A DNA stretch of 64,000 nucleotides. It comes from Cyanobacteria bacterium RI_101 (GTDB lineage Bacteria > Cyanobacteriota > Cyanobacteriia > Cyanobacteriales > Microcystaceae). The stretch is taken from the NCBI GenBank assembly GCA_016471375.1, contig WGLZ01000039.1:62001-126000 (forward strand). The letters are read 5' to 3'. Positions 1 to 8,961 of this stretch are shown piece by piece. The position numbers were made by a program, and so were the translations under genes. The notes under the pieces are model-generated. The model had not been told where the DNA came from and ran no database searches. It was given only the letters and a program-made list of their open reading frames with translations. How positions within the stretch are numbered: position 1 is the stretch's first letter; each line of letters starts with the position of its first letter.

Positions 1-808
1 GACTTTGGAGCGCCGCCGCAAGACTGATAATAACGATTCCCGTGGCGCCGCCAAAGGGGAAAAAGGCCAGGACGCCGACGAGGAGACCAAAGAGGAGGCC
101 AAAGGGCACTTGCAAAAGGGTGAACGCCAGGGTCAAACTCCCCCCCAACAGCGCCGAAATCGCGGCTTGACCGATATAGTAATTTTGGAAACTACGCCGC
201 AAACTCTCCCGCAGGGGTTGGCGCCAGCGCCGGGGCAACCACCGGTAAAGCCCGTCCCAAAATTCCTCTCCTCGCAGAAGGAGATAAATCGTAATGACTA
301 AAATAAAGCCCGCTTCTAGCAGTCCCCCCGCGGCGCCGATGGCGAGGCTGAGCATTTGGGTCAACACCGTCTGGAGTTGATCCGGTAGTTTTTCTGACAC
401 TTGCTCCGCTAGACTCCTGAGATTGCCCGGTAGATTCCCCTGTAAAGACCAGCCCTCTAGACCCTCTAGGGCCTGCCGGTGGGTTTCGCCGAGGTAGGGC
501 AAAAACTGGTTAACCTGATCGATTAAAGTGGGAATCAGAACGCTAGCTAGGCCTCCGAGGATTAAACCGGCGCCGATGAGGACTAAAAAAACCGCCAGGG
601 GGCGCTCCAGGGGCAGGCGGGCCAGGAGCCAACGGGTCGGATAGCCCAGAATAAAGGCCGTTAAGGTGGCGAAGATAAAAATGCGAATGACGGACTGGAA
701 ATAATCTAAAACGATGAGCGCCAGCCAGGCGTTCAGAAACAGCAAAGGAAATCCCAGCAGAGCCAAGGCTCCGTTTTGCGTATTAAGGGCGGGGAAACGC
801 CAATTCAT
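1..808 (-). CDS. AI-2E family transporter (PerM-like), 3' end outside window
   Basis: The visible 269 residues begin with MNWRFPALNTQ and contain several hydrophobic segments in the order expected for the AI-2E/PerM permease family: two N-terminal helices, a soluble amphipathic region with the pattern LIPTLIDQVNQFLPYL, then further helices including LLEAGFILVITIYLLREG and the conserved GLLVGVLAFFPFGG stretch. Members are polytopic inner-membrane proteins exporting small molecules or ions; the substrate here cannot be told. The C-terminal end lies beyond base 1. The ATG at 808 overlaps the TGA of the upstream HTH gene (ATGA, 805-808), so the two are probably translationally coupled. Family assignment is secure, substrate is not. 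Confidence 0.85.
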   Translation of the reverse strand, partial: MNWRFPALNTQNGALALLGFPLLFLNAWLALIVLDYFQSVIRIFIFATLTAFILGYPTRWLLARLPLERPLAVFLVLIGAGLILGGLASVLIPTLIDQVNQFLPYLGETHRQALEGLEGWSLQGNLPGNLRSLAEQVSEKLPDQLQTVLTQMLSLAIGAAGGLLEAGFILVITIYLLLRGEEFWDGLYRWLPRRWRQPLRESLRRSFQNYYIGQAAISALLGGSLTLAFTLLQVPFGLLFGLLVGVLAFFPFGGATGIVIISLAAALQS

Positions 809-1722
809 CCCCCTCCGTCCAGAGAATAAACTTGACCGTCGAGGAAAATGCGAGTAATACCTTTATCTCGTAGTTGGGGCAAGGTTTTCTGAAGCAAACG
901 ACTGTCGGGCACCTTAATGACCCGTTGGGTTCGATTGGAAAAGCGCCGGGCGATACGGTGGTTATCAAAAACCGGGAGGGTTTTTTGTTGATCTTCCTGG
1001 GTCGGAATCATGCCTAGGTGGGCAAATTCCCGCAGGGGCCGGACGATCAACTCCGCCACCCGGTCCACCACCAGATAGCAAGAGGGCGGTAAAACCGCCG
1101 ACGTAAAGGGCAAGACCTGAACGTTAACGACCTCCGCCAGCGCCGGGGCAAAGTCGGCTTCTTCTTCTCCCCAGTCTTCATCGAGGTCTTCGGAGTCCTC
1201 TTCCTCTAACTCCTCGTCTAACTCTTCATCCTCGAAATCATCGTCCAGATCCTTGACAATTTCCCCCAGATCCGAATCTTGCGGCAGGGGCGGAGGGGAA
1301 GCCGGAGCGGGTCGGGGCGTCCGTTTTTGGGGGGCGGGGAGCGTAAACCGTTCCGCGGGAGGGCTAGGCGCGAGGATCTCTGGCTCCGCTTCGGCGCTGG
1401 CGGCGGAACTGCGACGCCGACGACTTCGAGACGGCGCCGGGCTTTCGGTTTCCGCTAGCGAGGGTTGGGCGGGAGGGACTGCGGCCGTTTCAACCTCTAA
1501 GGGGAGCGGCGGTTGACTGTCCCTCTTTTGAAAACGGGTTAGGCGCTTTTGTTGGATTAAATCTTCATATTCCCGTTCTCCCAAATGGGTTTTGAGCAAA
1601 CGGCTGATAGTGGAATTGCTAACCCCGAACCGCTCCGCTAAGGTGGAGGAAGTTGCCGCGGTCTGGCGATAGAGCGTCAGGATTTGTTCCTTATCCGTAT
1701 CGGTTAACTTTTTAAGACTCAT
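805..1722 (-). CDS. HTH-domain protein with acidic linker, conserved cyanobacterial hypothetical
   Basis: A 305-residue protein. Residues 1-60 form a helix-turn-helix of the resolvase/transposase type (DTDKEQILTLYRQ ... TLAERFGVSNSTISRLLK), so DNA binding is likely. Residues 65-150 are Pro/Ser/Arg-rich, residues 150-195 are a strikingly acidic run of Asp and Glu, and residues 200-305 form a separate folded domain without a motif I recognise. There is no transposase catalytic domain, so I infer a regulator rather than a mobile-element protein. It is divergent from carA across a 207-bp gap and overlaps the downstream transporter by 4 bp. Its target is unknown; autoregulation or control of the transporter is only a guess. 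Confidence 0.8.
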   Translation of the reverse strand: MSLKKLTDTDKEQILTLYRQTAATSSTLAERFGVSNSTISRLLKTHLGEREYEDLIQQKRLTRFQKRDSQPPLPLEVETAAVPPAQPSLAETESPAPSRSRRRRSSAASAEAEPEILAPSPPAERFTLPAPQKRTPRPAPASPPPLPQDSDLGEIVKDLDDDFEDEELDEELEEEDSEDLDEDWGEEEADFAPALAEVVNVQVLPFTSAVLPPSCYLVVDRVAELIVRPLREFAHLGMIPTQEDQQKTLPVFDNHRIARRFSNRTQRVIKVPDSRLLQKTLPQLRDKGITRIFLDGQVYSLDGGG

Positions 1723-1929
1723 GGGCGCTTAGTACCATCAAGACAACTTGACATAATTCGGGGTTAGACTCCGGGGGGGTCTGGTAAGATGGGGACGATT
1801 TAGCCAGGATAATCCCTCCCCAAGACAGCCGGGTTTTCTATCCTAACCCTAAATCTTCCCTGATTGGCGGGAAGCGCCGACTCAAGACCCTGAAATTTTA
1901 TCTGTATTCTCTTTTTACTGGATATCGCT

Positions 1930-3066
1930 ATGCCCATGACTGAGGCTCAGCCCGCTCTCTTAGTGCTCGCGGATGGAACGGTTTTCCGAGGCTATTCCTT
2001 TGGGCAAACCGGAACCGCCTTTGGGGAAGTGGTGTTTAACACCGGCATGACCGGCTATCAAGAAGTCCTGACGGACCCCAGTTATCGAGAGCAAATTGTG
2101 ACCTTCACTTACCCGGAACTGGGCAACACCGGCGTTAATCCCGAGGATGAAGAGTCTTCGGCGCCCCAGGTCAAAGGGGTCGTCGCTCGCAATATTACCC
2201 GGCGCCCCAGTAATTGGCGCTCCACTCAATCCCTGCCGGATTATCTCCAGACTCATCAGGTGGTGGGGATTTACGGCATTGATACCCGGGCTTTGACCCG
2301 GCGCCTGCGCTCCGTCGGCGCTATGAACGGCGCTATTTCCAGCAAAATCCTCGATCCCGAGACCCTTCTGCGGGAACTCTCCGAGACGCCCGGTATGGCG
2401 GGGCGCAACCTGGCTCGGGAGGCCAGCACCAGCCAGACCTACGAATGGACGGAGAAAACCCCGGCGCTTTGGGAATTCGCGGCGCCGGCGGAGACCGGGG
2501 AACCTTTAACGGTGGTGGCGGTGGATTTTGGGGTCAAGCGCAATATTCTGCGCCGTCTGGCCAGCTACGGGTGTCGGGTGATTGTGGTTCCGGTGACCAG
2601 TTCCCTTGAGGAGATTTTGAGCCATAACCCCGACGGTATTTTCCTCTCCAACGGCCCCGGCGACCCGGCGGCGGTGGCGGAGGGCGTCGCCCTGGTAACC
2701 CAGCTTTTGGAATCTCAAAAACCCACCTTCGGCATCTGTATGGGACACCAAATCCTTGGGCTTTCCCTCGGCGCCGAAACCTTTAAGCTCAAATTTGGGC
2801 ATCGGGGGCTGAACCAACCCGCGGGTCTGGAGCGCCAGGTGGAGATCACCAGCCAAAACCACGGCTTCGCCGTGACCCCGGAATCCCTCGGCGCCGAGGT
2901 GGAAATCACCCACTTGAACTTAAACGACCAAACCGTGGCGGGTTTGCGCCATAAAACCCTGCCCTTTTTCTCCGTCCAATACCACCCGGAGGCCAGTCCC
3001 GGCCCCCACGACGCCGACTATCTCTTCGCCCAGTTTGTGGAGTTGATGCGGCAGGCTAAACCATAA
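1930..3066 (+). CDS. carA: Carbamoyl-phosphate synthase small (glutaminase) subunit
   Basis: CarA hydrolyses glutamine and passes ammonia to CarB to make carbamoyl phosphate for arginine and pyrimidine synthesis. At 378 residues it has the usual length. The N-terminal CPSase_sm domain is followed by a class I glutamine amidotransferase with SNGPGDP, the nucleophile Cys in [12 protein letters not shown] (near residue 270) and the catalytic His/Glu in [12 protein letters not shown] (near residue 353). Two Met codons (1930 and 1936) are possible starts. carB is not in the window, as is common in cyanobacteria. The 3' end overlaps convergent dxr by 11 bp. Confidence 0.97.
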   Translation: MPMTEAQPALLVLADGTVFRGYSFGQTGTAFGEVVFNTGMTGYQEVLTDPSYREQIVTFTYPELGNTGVNPEDEESSAPQVKGVVARNITRRPSNWRSTQSLPDYLQTHQVVGIYGIDTRALTRRLRSVGAMNGAISSKILDPETLLRELSETPGMAGRNLAREASTSQTYEWTEKTPALWEFAAPAETGEPLTVVAVDFGVKRNILRRLASYGCRVIVVPVTSSLEEILSHNPDGIFLSNGPGDPAAVAEGVALVTQLLESQKPTFGICMGHQILGLSLGAETFKLKFGHRGLNQPAGLERQVEITSQNHGFAVTPESLGAEVEITHLNLNDQTVAGLRHKTLPFFSVQYHPEASPGPHDADYLFAQFVELMRQAKP

Positions 3067-4240
3067 CCTGAGCCGGGGCCTTGGCGCCGGCCGCCAGCGC
3101 CGCCCGGCGGGCCCAACGATCCGCTTCGAGAATGGTCTCCAAATCCGGGGTTTGGGTGTTGTGGCGCTCAAATTCGGCGCAGACGGTTTCAATGACCCGA
3201 GCGATGTCCAGATACCCAATGCGTTCTTCTAAAAAGAGGGCCACCGCCTGTTCGTTGGCGGCGTTGAGAACCGCGGGCATGGCTCCCCCGGCTCGACCGG
3301 CGGCGTAGGCCAGTTCCATACAGGGATACTTGGCGTGATCCGGCGCTCGGAAAGTAAGACTCCCCGCTTTGACCAGATCTAGGGGTTCCCAATCCGTATA
3401 GAGGCGCTCGGGCCAGGAAAGGGCGTAAAGGAGGGGCAGACGCATATCGGGCCAACCCAACTGGGCCAGCATGGAGGTGTCCTGAACTTCAATCAGAGAA
3501 TGAATAACGCTCTGAGGATGGACGACAATGTCAATGGCGTCGTAGTCCAGCCCGAAGAGGTAATGGGCTTCGATCACCTCTAGTCCCTTGTTCATCAGGG
3601 TGGCGGAATCCACGGTAATTTTGCGCCCCATAGACCAGTTGGGATGCTTCAGCGCGTCCTGAATCGTCGCATAGGGCAACTGCTCCGTCGACCAGTCCCG
3701 GAAAGCGCCGCCGGAGGCCGTGAGGATAATCCGCCGCAGTCCCCCCTCGGGAACGCCCTGGAGACACTGGAAAATGGCGGAATGCTCGGAATCCGCGGGC
3801 AGAAGTTTAACCCCTTTTTTTTCCACCAGGGGCAAGACCACCGGCCCCCCGGCGATCAACGTTTCTTTATTCGCTAGGGCGATGTCTTTCCCCGCTTCAA
3901 TGGCCGCCAAAGTGGGCAAAAGCCCGGCGCAACCCACAATCCCCGTCACCACCGTCTGGGCGGCGCCGAACCGGGCCACTTCCGCGACGCCGCTTTCTCC
4001 GGCCGCTAAAATCGGTTGGGGATCGAGGTCGGCGATAGCGTCCCGCAACTGAGGCAAACTGGACTCTTCCCGGAGCGCCGCGATTTCGGGGCGGAAGGCT
4101 CGAATTTGTTGGGCGAGCAAATTAATATTTCCCCCCGCCGCCAGACCAATCACTTTAAATTGATCCGGGTAACGCTGGACAATATCAAGGGTCTGGGTGC
4201 CGATGGAGCCGGTGGAGCCGAGGATGGAAATGAGTTTCAC
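3056..4240 (-). CDS. dxr: 1-deoxy-D-xylulose 5-phosphate reductoisomerase
   Basis: Dxr converts DXP to MEP, the committed step of the plastid-type isoprenoid pathway feeding chlorophyll, carotenoids and quinones. The 394-residue protein opens with the NADPH-binding [14 protein letters not shown] and carries the family signatures [24 protein letters not shown], the flexible-loop region around [25 protein letters not shown] and the metal-binding Glu in the last of these. The start is GTG at 4240. It converges on carA with an 11-bp overlap of coding ends. ispG, a later step of the same pathway, is elsewhere in the window at 56.8 kb and is not linked. Confidence 0.97.
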   Translation of the reverse strand: MKLISILGSTGSIGTQTLDIVQRYPDQFKVIGLAAGGNINLLAQQIRAFRPEIAALREESSLPQLRDAIADLDPQPILAAGESGVAEVARFGAAQTVVTGIVGCAGLLPTLAAIEAGKDIALANKETLIAGGPVVLPLVEKKGVKLLPADSEHSAIFQCLQGVPEGGLRRIILTASGGAFRDWSTEQLPYATIQDALKHPNWSMGRKITVDSATLMNKGLEVIEAHYLFGLDYDAIDIVVHPQSVIHSLIEVQDTSMLAQLGWPDMRLPLLYALSWPERLYTDWEPLDLVKAGSLTFRAPDHAKYPCMELAYAAGRAGGAMPAVLNAANEQAVALFLEERIGYLDIARVIETVCAEFERHNTQTPDLETILEADRWARRAALAAGAKAPAQVMV

Positions 4241-4329
4241 GCTACTGTCGGGAAGTTAAAGTTCCCCGATCATAGGCTTTGACGGCGCCGATGGGAACCC
4301 TTCGGGAGATAGGCTTATTCGGGACTCTA

Positions 4330-4403
4330 CGGGTCTGACGGGGCTCGAACCCGCAACTTCCGCCGTGACAGGGCGGTGCTCTAACCAATTGAACTACAGA
4401 CCC
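4330..4403 (-). tRNA. tRNA-Asp (GTC)
   Basis: The minus strand folds into a complete cloverleaf. The acceptor stem GGGTCTG pairs with CAGACCC and the discriminator is G. The D arm is GTTCAATTGGTTAGAGC, the anticodon stem CCGCC/GGCGG encloses CTGTCAC with anticodon GTC, and the T arm is GCGGGTTCGAGCCCCGT. No CCA is encoded. It lies between dxr and the NodB/NAGPA gene. Confidence 0.97.
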
Positions 4404-4564
4404 AGATTTTTCAGACTTTTACTAGCTTAGTCATTACAGCGACATCTGTCAAGGGGTATGGCCTTTTTTTTTGCCGCGCTTCCTTGGGACAATCTTAAAC
4501 TTTTCTTAAGTATTCGCCTTTAGAGTAAGATTGCCTAGCTGTTCTCTCAATTTTGGGTGTGGGT

Positions 4565-6373
4565 ATGCTCTCCTGGTTGCGTAAGCCTGTACGACCTATC
4601 TTTCTGCTGGGAGCGGTGGCCCCCTTAACGGTGGGGGCCTATGTTGTCGCTAAATTAGAGCCGACCCGAGTGGACTCGCCGGCGCCGACGGCTCAGGGCC
4701 AAAACGCCCCGTCAACCTTCGCCCAAAAAGGTCTTCAAAGTCTTCAGACCTACTGTCAAGCGCCGGAGAGAGCGGAAGAGTGCCCCAATTGGCCCCCGAG
4801 CCAGACCCCGGCGGAAGCGCCCGCCCCGGAGCCAAAGGCGAATTTATTGACTCAGTGGTGGCCGGGCGGAGAGAAAACCGCCGTTAAACCGCCAAGCCAG
4901 CCCCAGACGGCGCCGTTAACTCCGGCGGCCTTTCCCCAGATCCATTCCCAGGCCCGGCTGGCTAAGGTTCCTATTTTTATGTACCATGACATCCTCCCCA
5001 AGAAGGAAGTCTTTTTTGACGTCACTCCCGAGGAATTGGAGCGCCATTTTCAGGCGCTGAAAGAAACCGGAGCCACCCCCATTAGCCTGGATTGGTTGCT
5101 AGCTCACCTCCGGTTTGGGGTTCCCCTGCCCAAAAAGCCGGTGTTACTCAGCTTTGACGATGGTTACGGGGGCCATTACGAGCATGTTTACCCCTTGTTG
5201 AAAAAATATAATTACCCCGCCGTTTTCTCCATTTATCTGAAAAAACTGGAAGGTAAAACCGCCCGCTCCAGTCTGACCTGGGCCCAGTTAAAGGAAATGG
5301 CCGCCGATCCCCTAGTGACCATCGCCTCCCACACGATTAGTCATCCCCGGGATTTACGGGAACTGAGCGACGACCAACTCGCCGCGGAAATTCTCGATTC
5401 CCGGCGCCAACTGGAGGAAGGTCTCGGCATTCCCATTCCCTACTTTGTCTATCCCGAAGGCAAGTGGGACCCCAGGGTCAAGCAATGGGCGCTAGCCGCG
5501 GGCTATGAATTGGCGCTAGCCATGGACGACAGCGCCGAAACCTTCGCGGGGGATTCCCCGGATTTATTAACCTTGGGGCGTTTTGGTCAGTCCCGTTTAA
5601 CGGAGATCGCTCCCCTCGCTTGGGGGGGTTATCCGGCGCCGGTTTCCCCGGGGCGGTTTAACTTCGAGACTCCCCTAGAAAAACGGGACTACAGCCTAGA
5701 GGAAACGGAGTTGACCCTGATTAGCGGCGGACGTCCGACCACCCTCCACGCCGACAGCCGTTACCAAGTCTCGGAAATTCTCAAAGACACCGGCGCTGCG
5801 GCCGGGGTGGACGGAGGCTTTTTCTCCCTCAAGTATCTCGACTCCAACACCATGATCGGGCCGGTGTTTAGCTCTAACCGGGGCTTCGCGCCGGGAAACG
5901 CCAGCGAAAATCCCCGGCTTCAGAATCGTCCCCTGGTTTTAATCAGCGACCGCTGGGTTAAATTCGCGCCCTTTGACGCGGGCCGCCACAATAGCCTAGC
6001 GGGGATTCAGCAAATGTCCCCCGACGGCGCTTGGATTAAGGACGCCTTTGTGGCCGCGGCTTGGTTGGTCAAGGACGGAAAAGCCCAACCGGCGGCAACC
6101 TTTGGCAGTCTTTTTGACTACGACGCCAACCGGCACCGGGCCTTTTGGGGGATTAACCAAGCCGGGCAACCCGTGATTGGAGTCACAAAAACGATGGTTG
6201 ATTCCGTCCGTTTGGGACGCTTTCTCCAGCGCCTCGGTTTTCGGGAGGCGGTGATGCTGGATTCCGGCGCTAGCACGTCTTTAAGTTATCAAGGAGAGTC
6301 CCTGGTGGGTTATACGCCCCGGCCCGTGCCCCATGTGGTGGCGCTCTACCCTCCGGCGCCGCGGAAGAAATAG
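4565..6373 (+). CDS. Polysaccharide deacetylase (NodB) fused to phosphodiester glycosidase (NAGPA) domain
   Basis: I choose the ATG at 4565 (602 residues); an upstream TTG at 4553 is in frame but has no better context. Residues about 5-30 are a signal anchor, followed by a Pro-rich linker to about residue 130. A NodB deacetylase domain follows, with MYHDILP, LLSFDDGYGGHY (metal Asp) and SHTISHP (metal His pair). From about residue 370 a second domain resembles NAGPA-type phosphodiester glycosidases (GVDGGFFSLKYL, RPLVLISD, MLDSGASTSLSYQG). Both activities act on cell-surface glycans, so the protein probably remodels envelope or exopolysaccharide outside the cytoplasmic membrane. The exact substrate is unknown. 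Confidence 0.88.
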   Translation: MLSWLRKPVRPIFLLGAVAPLTVGAYVVAKLEPTRVDSPAPTAQGQNAPSTFAQKGLQSLQTYCQAPERAEECPNWPPSQTPAEAPAPEPKANLLTQWWPGGEKTAVKPPSQPQTAPLTPAAFPQIHSQARLAKVPIFMYHDILPKKEVFFDVTPEELERHFQALKETGATPISLDWLLAHLRFGVPLPKKPVLLSFDDGYGGHYEHVYPLLKKYNYPAVFSIYLKKLEGKTARSSLTWAQLKEMAADPLVTIASHTISHPRDLRELSDDQLAAEILDSRRQLEEGLGIPIPYFVYPEGKWDPRVKQWALAAGYELALAMDDSAETFAGDSPDLLTLGRFGQSRLTEIAPLAWGGYPAPVSPGRFNFETPLEKRDYSLEETELTLISGGRPTTLHADSRYQVSEILKDTGAAAGVDGGFFSLKYLDSNTMIGPVFSSNRGFAPGNASENPRLQNRPLVLISDRWVKFAPFDAGRHNSLAGIQQMSPDGAWIKDAFVAAAWLVKDGKAQPAATFGSLFDYDANRHRAFWGINQAGQPVIGVTKTMVDSVRLGRFLQRLGFREAVMLDSGASTSLSYQGESLVGYTPRPVPHVVALYPPAPRKK

Positions 6374-6468
6374 GCTTGTAAGGAGCGGCGGGTCGCGCAA
6401 ATCGATCAACGGTATAGGCTTTGATCGATCTTTTCAGAAGTCAGTAACTTGATATCGGTCTAGCCTCT

Positions 6469-6633
6469 ATGTCCCTGATTATTTTTCTCATTTTCGCCTT
6501 AATCGCTAACGCTCTTTTTGTGCAAGCCGTTGTCAGTCTCCCCGTTTTACTGATCCACGCCCTCCAATCCCTAGCGGCATTCCTTCCGCTGGCCCTACTT
6601 TTGGCGCTGATTGGCTGGGGGTTAGGGGATTAG
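6469..6633 (+). CDS. Small two-helix membrane protein, unknown function
   Basis: A 54-residue frame reads [17 protein letters not shown], then a second hydrophobic stretch [20 protein letters not shown]. It is almost wholly membrane-embedded, with two predicted helices and no Cys or catalytic motif. Its stop TAG is shared with the convergent nadK stop (TTAG, 6630-6633), the same arrangement as three other convergent pairs in the window, which supports it being real. No clear Shine-Dalgarno is seen. I do not recognise the family. Confidence 0.5.
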   Translation: MSLIIFLIFALIANALFVQAVVSLPVLLIHALQSLAAFLPLALLLALIGWGLGD

Positions 6634-7547
6634 GGCAATTCCACGGAGGCCGGTTTAGCGATGTGGGGCAGACCCCAGCCCAGTTTCTCCCGCAAAATGC
6701 GGAAAAATTCCGGGGGTTGGAGGCGGATAAATTTAGCCCGGTAGGGGGATTTTTCTAAATGCACCCGGTCGTCCGGTAGAACGTAGCAACCGCCGTTGCC
6801 GTCCACCACTAGAATCATGCGGTTGGGGGTGGCGGGAAAGATATTCACCGGCTCGGCGTCGGAAAAAACCAAGGCCCGGGAGGCTAGGGAATGGGGACAA
6901 ATCGGCGCTAACTGTAATACCGGCACGTCCGGCGTCACCACGGGGCCCCCGGCGCTGAGAGAATAGGCGGTGGAGCCGGTGGGGGTGCAAACAATAACCC
7001 CGTCGGCGGCGATATCCACCGGCGCGTGGCGGCCAATTTGAATTTCAAAATGGCACATACTGGTGAGGGGTTCCCGATGGAGCACCATTTCGTTGAGGGA
7101 CAGCGCCTCCCAAAGCACCGTCTGCTCTCGGAATAACCGGACGGTTAACATCGAGCGCTCTTCAATTTGGTAATCCCCCGCCAGGAGTTGCTCCGCGGCC
7201 TCCGACAGTTGATTGAGGTACAACTCCGTCAAAAAGCCCATGTGACCGGTATTGATAGTTAAGAGGGGAATACCAATGGGCGCGATTTGTCGAAAGGCGG
7301 ACAACACCGTGCCGTCGCCCCCCAAGACCACCGCGAAGGGCATGGTTTCGTCAAAATGAGGGGGCGTTAAATGCTCGATGCGGGTGTGGCAGATGGGACG
7401 GTCGGGTTGGGAGTAACCCAGCAGGCCGCCGTTTCCGGTTTCTAAGACGGCCTCGTAGCCGGAGGCCCGAAACAGCGCCGCTAGCTCCTGAGCGACCCGG
7501 TAGGCGATGGGTTTATTGTCGTTGTAGATGATGCCGATTTTGGGCAC
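6630..7547 (-). CDS. nadK: NAD kinase
   Basis: The 305-residue protein has the NAD kinase signature [15 protein letters not shown], the [12 protein letters not shown] block and the C-terminal NAD-binding region [20 protein letters not shown]. It phosphorylates NAD to NADP, supplying the photosynthetic acceptor. The start is GTG at 7547. Cyanobacteria usually have two NAD kinases; this is one of them and which cannot be decided here. It converges on the small membrane ORF with a 4-bp overlap and is followed upstream by ycf39 on the same strand, 42 bp away. Confidence 0.96.
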   Translation of the reverse strand: MPKIGIIYNDNKPIAYRVAQELAALFRASGYEAVLETGNGGLLGYSQPDRPICHTRIEHLTPPHFDETMPFAVVLGGDGTVLSAFRQIAPIGIPLLTINTGHMGFLTELYLNQLSEAAEQLLAGDYQIEERSMLTVRLFREQTVLWEALSLNEMVLHREPLTSMCHFEIQIGRHAPVDIAADGVIVCTPTGSTAYSLSAGGPVVTPDVPVLQLAPICPHSLASRALVFSDAEPVNIFPATPNRMILVVDGNGGCYVLPDDRVHLEKSPYRAKFIRLQPPEFFRILREKLGWGLPHIAKPASVELP

Positions 7548-7589
7548 AATGCCTGAATCCTCAAACGCGGTGGTCGGGATGGCGATCCC

Positions 7590-8567
7590 CTAGAAAAATA
7601 GCCCTTTCTTTTTAGACTTGGAGCCTTGGCTATTCTCCTGCTCGTAGTCCAATTCCTTGAGCTTTTTGAGGATACGGCCGAAATATTCCTGTAAATAGGA
7701 TTCTAGAGAGGCGACGTCCTGGGGATCAAGGCCGAGGATTGGGTAAACCTCTGACATGTCCGCGGTTAGGGGTTTGCCGCTGGCTAAAACCTCCGCAAAG
7801 GCGAGGCGGTCGGAGATGTTATACGTCCATTGAAAACAACGGGTTAAGCCCCGCATCCCCCGCAAAACCCCCAGGGGAACCTTAGAAATTCGAGCCTGAC
7901 GCCCGGACAGTCGTTCGCAGAGCGCGATAATTTCCGCCGCGGTCCAGGCCTTGGGCCCCACCAGGGGCAAGGTTCGGCGCTCTGTGGCTGGAACCTCCAG
8001 CGCTCGCAGAGCCAATTTAGCGATATCCTGGGTGTCCATATAGGCGGTGGGAGAGCTTTCGCCGGTCATCCAGACGGATTGGTTTTCTAAAATGGGGATG
8101 GCGTATTGGCCGATTAACCCCTGCATAAAGCCCGCGAGTTGGAAAATTGTATAGTTCAAATCAACCTGAGTCAAATATTTTTCAGTACAAGACTTGATCT
8201 CCATCAACGGCACCTGGGGATAATCCTCGGCGCCGAGAATGGAGAAGAAAAGATAACGCTCGACTCCGGCGGTTTTAGCCGCTTGGATTAAATTCACCTT
8301 GCCCTGCCAATCCACCTGCCGGATAGAAAGGGAATCTGTAGCCCGAGCCGTGGCCGCGTCGACGACCGCGTCAATGTCCGCTAGCGCCGGGGGGAGGGTT
8401 TCCGGGCGGCAGAGGTTCCCCTGGATTACCTCGGCGCCCCATTCCTTGAGGAAAGCCCCCTTACGGGGGTTGCGCGCTAAGCAACGGACGCTGTGACCTT
8501 GCTCCAAAGCCCGCCGAGCGATCTGCCGTCCTAGGGTTCCCGTTCCCCCAACTACCAATAGACGCAT
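7590..8567 (-). CDS. ycf39: Ycf39/HCF244-like NAD(P)-binding photosystem II assembly factor
   Basis: A 325-residue atypical short-chain dehydrogenase (NmrA type). The Rossmann motif VVGGTGTLGRQIARRALEQG is at the N terminus, with VDAATARATD and YLFFSILGAEDYPQVPLMEIK matching Ycf39. In Synechocystis Ycf39 works with Hlip proteins in delivering chlorophyll to newly made D1 and in building the photosystem II reaction centre. The C-terminal tail (residues about 300-325) is Lys/Ser-rich. It probably forms a transcription unit with nadK. The sequence alone does not prove the assembly role, but the similarity is specific. Confidence 0.9.
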   Translation of the reverse strand: MRLLVVGGTGTLGRQIARRALEQGHSVRCLARNPRKGAFLKEWGAEVIQGNLCRPETLPPALADIDAVVDAATARATDSLSIRQVDWQGKVNLIQAAKTAGVERYLFFSILGAEDYPQVPLMEIKSCTEKYLTQVDLNYTIFQLAGFMQGLIGQYAIPILENQSVWMTGESSPTAYMDTQDIAKLALRALEVPATERRTLPLVGPKAWTAAEIIALCERLSGRQARISKVPLGVLRGMRGLTRCFQWTYNISDRLAFAEVLASGKPLTADMSEVYPILGLDPQDVASLESYLQEYFGRILKKLKELDYEQENSQGSKSKKKGLFF

Positions 8568-8961
8568 TTTAAGTTTTGTAACATTTTTTAAAGTTTCCCT
8601 AAGATAGTATCAGACTCTCTTGCCTTTAGCTACCGTATACGCACATCTACCCGTCAGCCTCCTTTTGCCCCCCATCCCCCCAACTGTGGGGGCAGTTTGA
8701 AGCTTTTCTGAGTTCAAAGTCCCCCAGAATTTAGGGATTGTCCCGCTGAGCCTGCCGAAGCGCGGGGGGCGAGATAAGGTTAATGACCAAACCCAAGGCT
8801 TGTGTCTATACCATAGCCTTTCCAAGGGGGGTTAGGGGGGATCAAAACTCCCTAAAAAGAGAACTTAAACCCGCTCCTTCCCGAGGACAGGCTACTATAC
8901 TGAAAAGACGCTTTCTATCCTGCTCGGAAAGCTCAAGGCGCCGGAGGAAGACCCTCGTATT
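8568..8961. other. 394-bp intergenic gap between divergent ycf39 and PIN-TRAM gene
   Basis: This gap holds the start signals of two divergent genes. It is filled mainly by a repeat element (8622-8843, listed separately). A TATACT box lies at 8896-8901, about 60 bp before the PIN-TRAM start, with no good -35. Short open frames here on both strands run through the repeat and are not convincing genes. Confidence 0.7.
8622..8843. repeat. MITE-like intergenic element with imperfect terminal inverted repeats
   Basis: The left end (8629-8645, GCTACCGTATACGCACA) and the right end (8801-8817, read on the other strand as GCTATGGTATAGACACA) match at 13 of 17 positions in inverted orientation. Between them are G/C-run hairpins and a CTGAGCCTGCCGAAG piece. 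The right part, 8770-8818, aligns without gaps to 52252-52300 (38 of 49 identical by eye). It is followed by a CCAAGGGGGGTTAGGGGGGAT block also seen near 13.4, 22.5 and 56.05 kb. No transposase is present. I infer a non-autonomous or fossil element. Confidence 0.6.

Noticed and set aside
805-1722. Transposase in the HTH gene
   Set aside because: Only the HTH portion resembles transposase; there is no catalytic domain or flanking inverted repeat.
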